Positions 61,265 to 64,000 of a stretch of DNA of 64,000 nt are shown piece after piece. The DNA is from Maridesulfovibrio ferrireducens. GTDB lineage: Bacteria > Desulfobacterota > Desulfovibrionia > Desulfovibrionales > Desulfovibrionaceae. The notes below the pieces were generated by a model. The model ran no database searches and was not told where the DNA came from. It was given only the letters and a program-made list of their open reading frames with translations. The position numbers and the translations under genes are program-made. Within the stretch, counting starts at the first letter, position 1; each line of letters opens with the position of its first letter. The DNA is taken from contig NZ_JAEINN010000003.1 of NCBI RefSeq assembly GCF_016342405.1, forward strand, positions 248,001 through 312,000, read 5' to 3'.

Positions 61265-63070
61265 TTATCTACGTAGTTCTTCAACCAGAGCAACAAGCGC
61301 ATCAACCTCACCGGAGAGATCTTTTGCGCCCTCTGCAGCACGCATACTGTTTTTCGCATTATCTTCAGTCATAGAATCTATTTCGGCGATACTGCGATTA
61401 ATCTCTTCCGATGTTGCCGACTGCTCCTCTGCGGCTGTGGCAATGGACTGAACCTGCCCCGCAGCATTTCCTGCAAGCTCAACAATTTCAGCAAGAACAT
61501 CACCAGACGTCCTTGAATACTCGGTAGCACCGCTAATCGCTTTAACAGCGCTCTGCATACCCGATATATTCTGTTTTGCGAGGCTCTGAATCAAAGCAAT
61601 GCTCTTTTCAACTTCATCTGTTGCACCGATTGTTTTTTCTGCGAGCTTGCGGACTTCATCAGCAACAACCGCAAAACCTCGACCGGCTTCCCCTGCTCTG
61701 GCAGCTTCAATTGCAGCATTAAGAGCCAATAGATTTGTCTGATCGGCAATGTCATTAATTACGCCGATAACCTTTCCGATATCAGTTGATTGAGTATTAA
61801 GCTTATCCATAAGTTCTTCAAGATCATTAGTCTGCTTTTGAATACCCAGCATCGACTCAATGGTCCTTTGAACAACTTGATGTCCTTCGGTAGCTTTATT
61901 TCTTGTTTGTTCCGTGTCTTTGTTCGTTTCAGAAGCATTCTGAGCAACTTCAAGAACAGTCGCTGTCATCTCTTCCATTGCTGTGGCAGTTTCTGCTATG
62001 CGCTGTTTCTGAAAATCACTTCCGGTCATTATTTCTTCAGTGCTCTGTTCAACATTTTTAGAAATATCAACTATATTTTTTAAAACAGACTCAAGTTTAT
62101 CCGCAGCAGTCTGCATACCTTCTTTCTTAGCCCCTTCGGCCTGACGAAGCGCTTCATCTGCTTGCTTAGCGGCCAACTTGGCAACACGGGTCTGCTCTTC
62201 AGCCTCCGCACTTTTCGCTTTTATATTTTCAAGATTAGACGACAAAGTGACAACCATTGAATTTAAAGCACTTTGCAAAGTAGAAATTTCATTTCGTCCC
62301 TGCGGATTAAGCTTTACATCAAGATCACCTGAAGCAACTTTACTGGCAGCTTCAGTCGATTCATGCAAAGGACGAACAATCGTCCGGATCATATACAGAC
62401 AAAGTGGTAAAACTAAAAAAATTAAAACAGCCCCGACTATTATCCCAATCTTAATAGTACCGGACTTAGCATTGCTTATCATCTCACCATTGATCCGGGC
62501 TTTAACTTCATCGATATTATCAATGTAAACCCCTGTTCCAATCCACATATCCGTGCCGGGTATCATTTCTGCGTAGCCGAGTTTAGGCTGAATCCCTTTA
62601 CCAGGCTTATCAAAAACGTAAGAAACAAATCCGCCGCCACTTAGAGCTGCACGTGCAAGATCCTGAACAAAATATACACCATTTTTATCCTTGGCGTTCT
62701 TTAAATCTTTACCCTGAACAGCTTTTTTCGTAGGCAGTGCAACGTTAACAGTACCCCTGTATACAAAGAAATATCCTGACTTGTCTTTTTCGAACCTGAT
62801 TTTATCAACTGCTTTTCTTATAAATTCAACTTTATCATCCTGATCATGAACGTCTTTCAGTTCTTCTCCGAGAGAAAGTGCAATCGTTTTAGTCGCAACC
62901 TCAATTTTGCCTTTCTCCTCTTGGAACATGACTTTTTGAATCTCACTCATTCCGTAGTCAGCAAGTTCCTGATTTTGCATCATAAACATCGTTCCACTAA
63001 GAATTAGAAACAAAAACATCACCAGCAACAGTACAAAAAATCTGCCGCCAATCGATAAATTTTTAAACAT
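61265..63070 (-). CDS. Methyl-accepting chemotaxis protein with Cache sensor (copy 2)
   Basis: Protein of 601 residues, same architecture as copy 1: helix 1 (about 10-32), Cache domain with [16 protein letters not shown] and [17 protein letters not shown], helix 2, HAMP, and the signalling tip [20 protein letters not shown]. The C terminus also ends EELRR without a pentapeptide. The linker regions differ more than the sensor and tip. It probably signals to the flagellar CheA/CheW pathway. GGAG precedes the ATG. Confidence 0.93.
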   Translation of the reverse strand: MFKNLSIGGRFFVLLLVMFLFLILSGTMFMMQNQELADYGMSEIQKVMFQEEKGKIEVATKTIALSLGEELKDVHDQDDKVEFIRKAVDKIRFEKDKSGYFFVYRGTVNVALPTKKAVQGKDLKNAKDKNGVYFVQDLARAALSGGGFVSYVFDKPGKGIQPKLGYAEMIPGTDMWIGTGVYIDNIDEVKARINGEMISNAKSGTIKIGIIVGAVLIFLVLPLCLYMIRTIVRPLHESTEAASKVASGDLDVKLNPQGRNEISTLQSALNSMVVTLSSNLENIKAKSAEAEEQTRVAKLAAKQADEALRQAEGAKKEGMQTAADKLESVLKNIVDISKNVEQSTEEIMTGSDFQKQRIAETATAMEEMTATVLEVAQNASETNKDTEQTRNKATEGHQVVQRTIESMLGIQKQTNDLEELMDKLNTQSTDIGKVIGVINDIADQTNLLALNAAIEAARAGEAGRGFAVVADEVRKLAEKTIGATDEVEKSIALIQSLAKQNISGMQSAVKAISGATEYSRTSGDVLAEIVELAGNAAGQVQSIATAAEEQSATSEEINRSIAEIDSMTEDNAKNSMRAAEGAKDLSGEVDALVALVEELRR

Positions 63071-63140
63071 AGCACTCTCCTTTCACAAGCAAGAATTAAA
63101 CTATATAGACAATCATTCTAAAAAATTAGATTCAAAAAAA

Positions 63141-63173
63141 GGCTTTTCCACCGGGCGAGCGAATGGAAAAGCC
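63141..63173 (-). terminator. Terminator upstream of chemoreceptor copy 2
   Basis: GGCTTTTCCA / TGGAAAAGCC with a 13-base loop, followed on the minus strand by TTTTTTTG. It lies between the candidate structured RNA and the chemoreceptor start. Confidence 0.8.
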
Positions 63174-63179
63174 TGGATT

Positions 63180-63270
63180 GTGCGGCAAGTAACCGATATA
63201 TTTTCAGTTGCGAGGTGAAGGTACCGGACATGGAGGCAATGCTGTTTACATGCCGCGACGATAAATATTT
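63180..63270 (-). ncRNA. Candidate structured RNA between two terminators
   Basis: About 90 bases closed by GCGGCA / TGCCGC, extended inward by GTAA / TTAC, with an inner CAG-TTGC / GCAA-CTG stem. It is flanked by two good hairpins, so it could be an independent small RNA or a leader or riboswitch with the 63141-63173 hairpin as its platform, acting on the chemoreceptor at 63070. No known riboswitch or SRP consensus is matched. Confidence 0.4.
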
Positions 63271-63274
63271 AAAC

Positions 63275-63313
63275 AGAATCAGCTGTCACGCCTTATGCGA
63301 GACAGCTGATTCT
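63275..63313 (-). terminator. Terminator after LutA-like gene
   Basis: A 13-base perfect repeat AGAATCAGCTGTC / GACAGCTGATTCT with a 13-base loop, about 10 bases after the stop codon. Confidence 0.75.
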
Positions 63314-63322
63314 ACCATTTAA

Positions 63323-64000
63323 CTATTTTCTGCGCTCGGATAAAAGTTCCGCAACATGACGGACTTCTATATCAAGGCCTTTCTTCTTAGCACCGCCGCG
63401 AAGCTGCATAACACAACCGGGGCAATCGGTAAGCAGAACAGCTGCACCAGTTTCTTCTACGTTGTGCATTTTCTTAGAAAGCAACTGTTCAGATATTTTA
63501 GGGAACTTAACTGAGTAAGTTCCTCCGAATCCGCAACATACTTCTTCTTCAGCACATTCTACGTAGTCGAGTCCTGCTTTAACCATCAACTCACGAGGAG
63601 CGGCTTTTACGTCCAATCCTCTGCAAAGGTGACAAGGAGCATGATAAGTAACTTTTTTACCCTTTGAATCAAGGAAGTCTTCTTCTTTAATTCCGACCAC
63701 ATCGTTCATAAAGGAACTGTAATCGATAACCTTGTCTGCAAATTCTTGAACACGAATTGCATATTTAGGATCATGGCCAAGCATTTTCGGATAATTATGT
63801 TTGAGATGTGACGCACAAGAAGCACACATGGTCAGAATATATTCACAATCTGAATTTTCAAAAGCTTCCATATTCTGAATTGCTACGTCTCTGCACGCTT
63901 GTTTTTCTCCCATCATCTGCAATGGAAGACCGCAACAAGACTGATCCATAGGGAATTCAAGAGCAATATCCTTACCGCGCATACTTTCCACGGTGGCTAC
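63323..64000 (-). CDS. LutA/GlpC-type Fe-S (CCG domain) oxidoreductase subunit, cut by window edge
   Basis: At least 225 residues, open at the right edge of the window; the in-frame codons before GTG 63991 continue the protein. Two CCG domains are visible, with QSCCGLPLQMMGE, CASCASHLK, YHAPCHLCRGLD, EEVCCGFGGTYS and DCPGCVMQLRGG. Such subunits bind an Fe-S cluster or transfer electrons, as in lactate utilisation (LutA/LldE) or glycolate oxidase complexes. The partner genes must lie beyond 64000. The substrate is open, but lactate oxidation is likely for a Desulfovibrio. Confidence 0.85.
   Translation of the reverse strand, partial: VATVESMRGKDIALEFPMDQSCCGLPLQMMGEKQACRDVAIQNMEAFENSDCEYILTMCASCASHLKHNYPKMLGHDPKYAIRVQEFADKVIDYSSFMNDVVGIKEEDFLDSKGKKVTYHAPCHLCRGLDVKAAPRELMVKAGLDYVECAEEEVCCGFGGTYSVKFPKISEQLLSKKMHNVEETGAAVLLTDCPGCVMQLRGGAKKKGLDIEVRHVAELLSERRK

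Noticed and set aside
63180-63270. SRP (4.5S) RNA or c-di-GMP riboswitch
   Set aside because: The GGAAGG-type SRP tip and the GEMM conserved bases are not found, so the class was left open.

Overview
The window looks like a chromosomal segment of a Desulfovibrionaceae sulfate reducer, probably a marine low-GC lineage such as Maridesulfovibrio. This is inferred from gene content and order: the lysS-lolC-lolD-bamA-ompH-lpxD-fabZ-lpxA-lpxI run, paired ferredoxin-MinD ATPases, PAS kinases, Cache chemoreceptors, two iron alcohol dehydrogenases and a lactate-utilisation type Fe-S protein. Base composition is around 40 % GC by eye. I see no rRNA operon, insertion sequence, prophage or CRISPR array. 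Six tRNA genes are present: two Asn, one Lys and three initiator Met.

Layout. 1-5.9 kb (minus): edge of a Crp/Fnr regulator, a YihY membrane protein, a large AsmA-like protein and a DUF89 protein. 6.0-8.8 kb (plus): a Gly/Gln-repeat DUF5320-like protein, two MinD-type ATPases with inserted ferredoxin domains, a CGGC protein and an FmdB zinc ribbon, which look like a metal or Fe-S handling module. 8.9-18.8 kb (minus): an envelope biogenesis operon for lipid A, outer-membrane protein assembly and lipoprotein export, headed by lysS. 19.0-20.0 kb: two tRNA-Asn genes and a bacterial cereblon-like CULT protein. 20-30 kb: pyruvate kinase, a Skp-like lipoprotein, a Na/Pi cotransporter, an anchored unknown protein, a PAS kinase overlapping an alcohol dehydrogenase, and DUF4301. 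30.3-33.7 kb: a repetitive autotransporter, followed by a gene-poor stretch and tRNA-Lys.

34.4-46.9 kb: DsbD-like reductase, second alcohol dehydrogenase, zinc-ribbon/AMIN protein, M24 peptidase, a CoA-binding/YkgJ/DnaJ-like trio, hisH-hisF, two glycosyltransferases, PAP2 and TVP38 proteins. 46.9-48.7 kb: three identical initiator tRNA genes, with azlC-azlD between the first and second. 49-64 kb: DUF2333, an exported phosphatidylserine-decarboxylase-like protein, a divergent lysE/argP pair, a possible small RNA, an AlaX-like editing domain, a ZTP (pfl) riboswitch in front of glyA, an AT-rich methyltransferase, mntP, a YheT hydrolase, an orphan Hpt protein, two paralogous Cache chemoreceptors flanking a Dabb protein, a possible structured RNA, and a truncated LutA-like Fe-S protein.

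The observations I rate highest are the CULT protein with an intact tryptophan cage, the ZTP riboswitch upstream of glyA, the ferredoxin-ATPase/CGGC/DUF5320 module, the extra N-terminal domain of BamA, the signal-peptide-bearing decarboxylase and two candidate structured RNAs.
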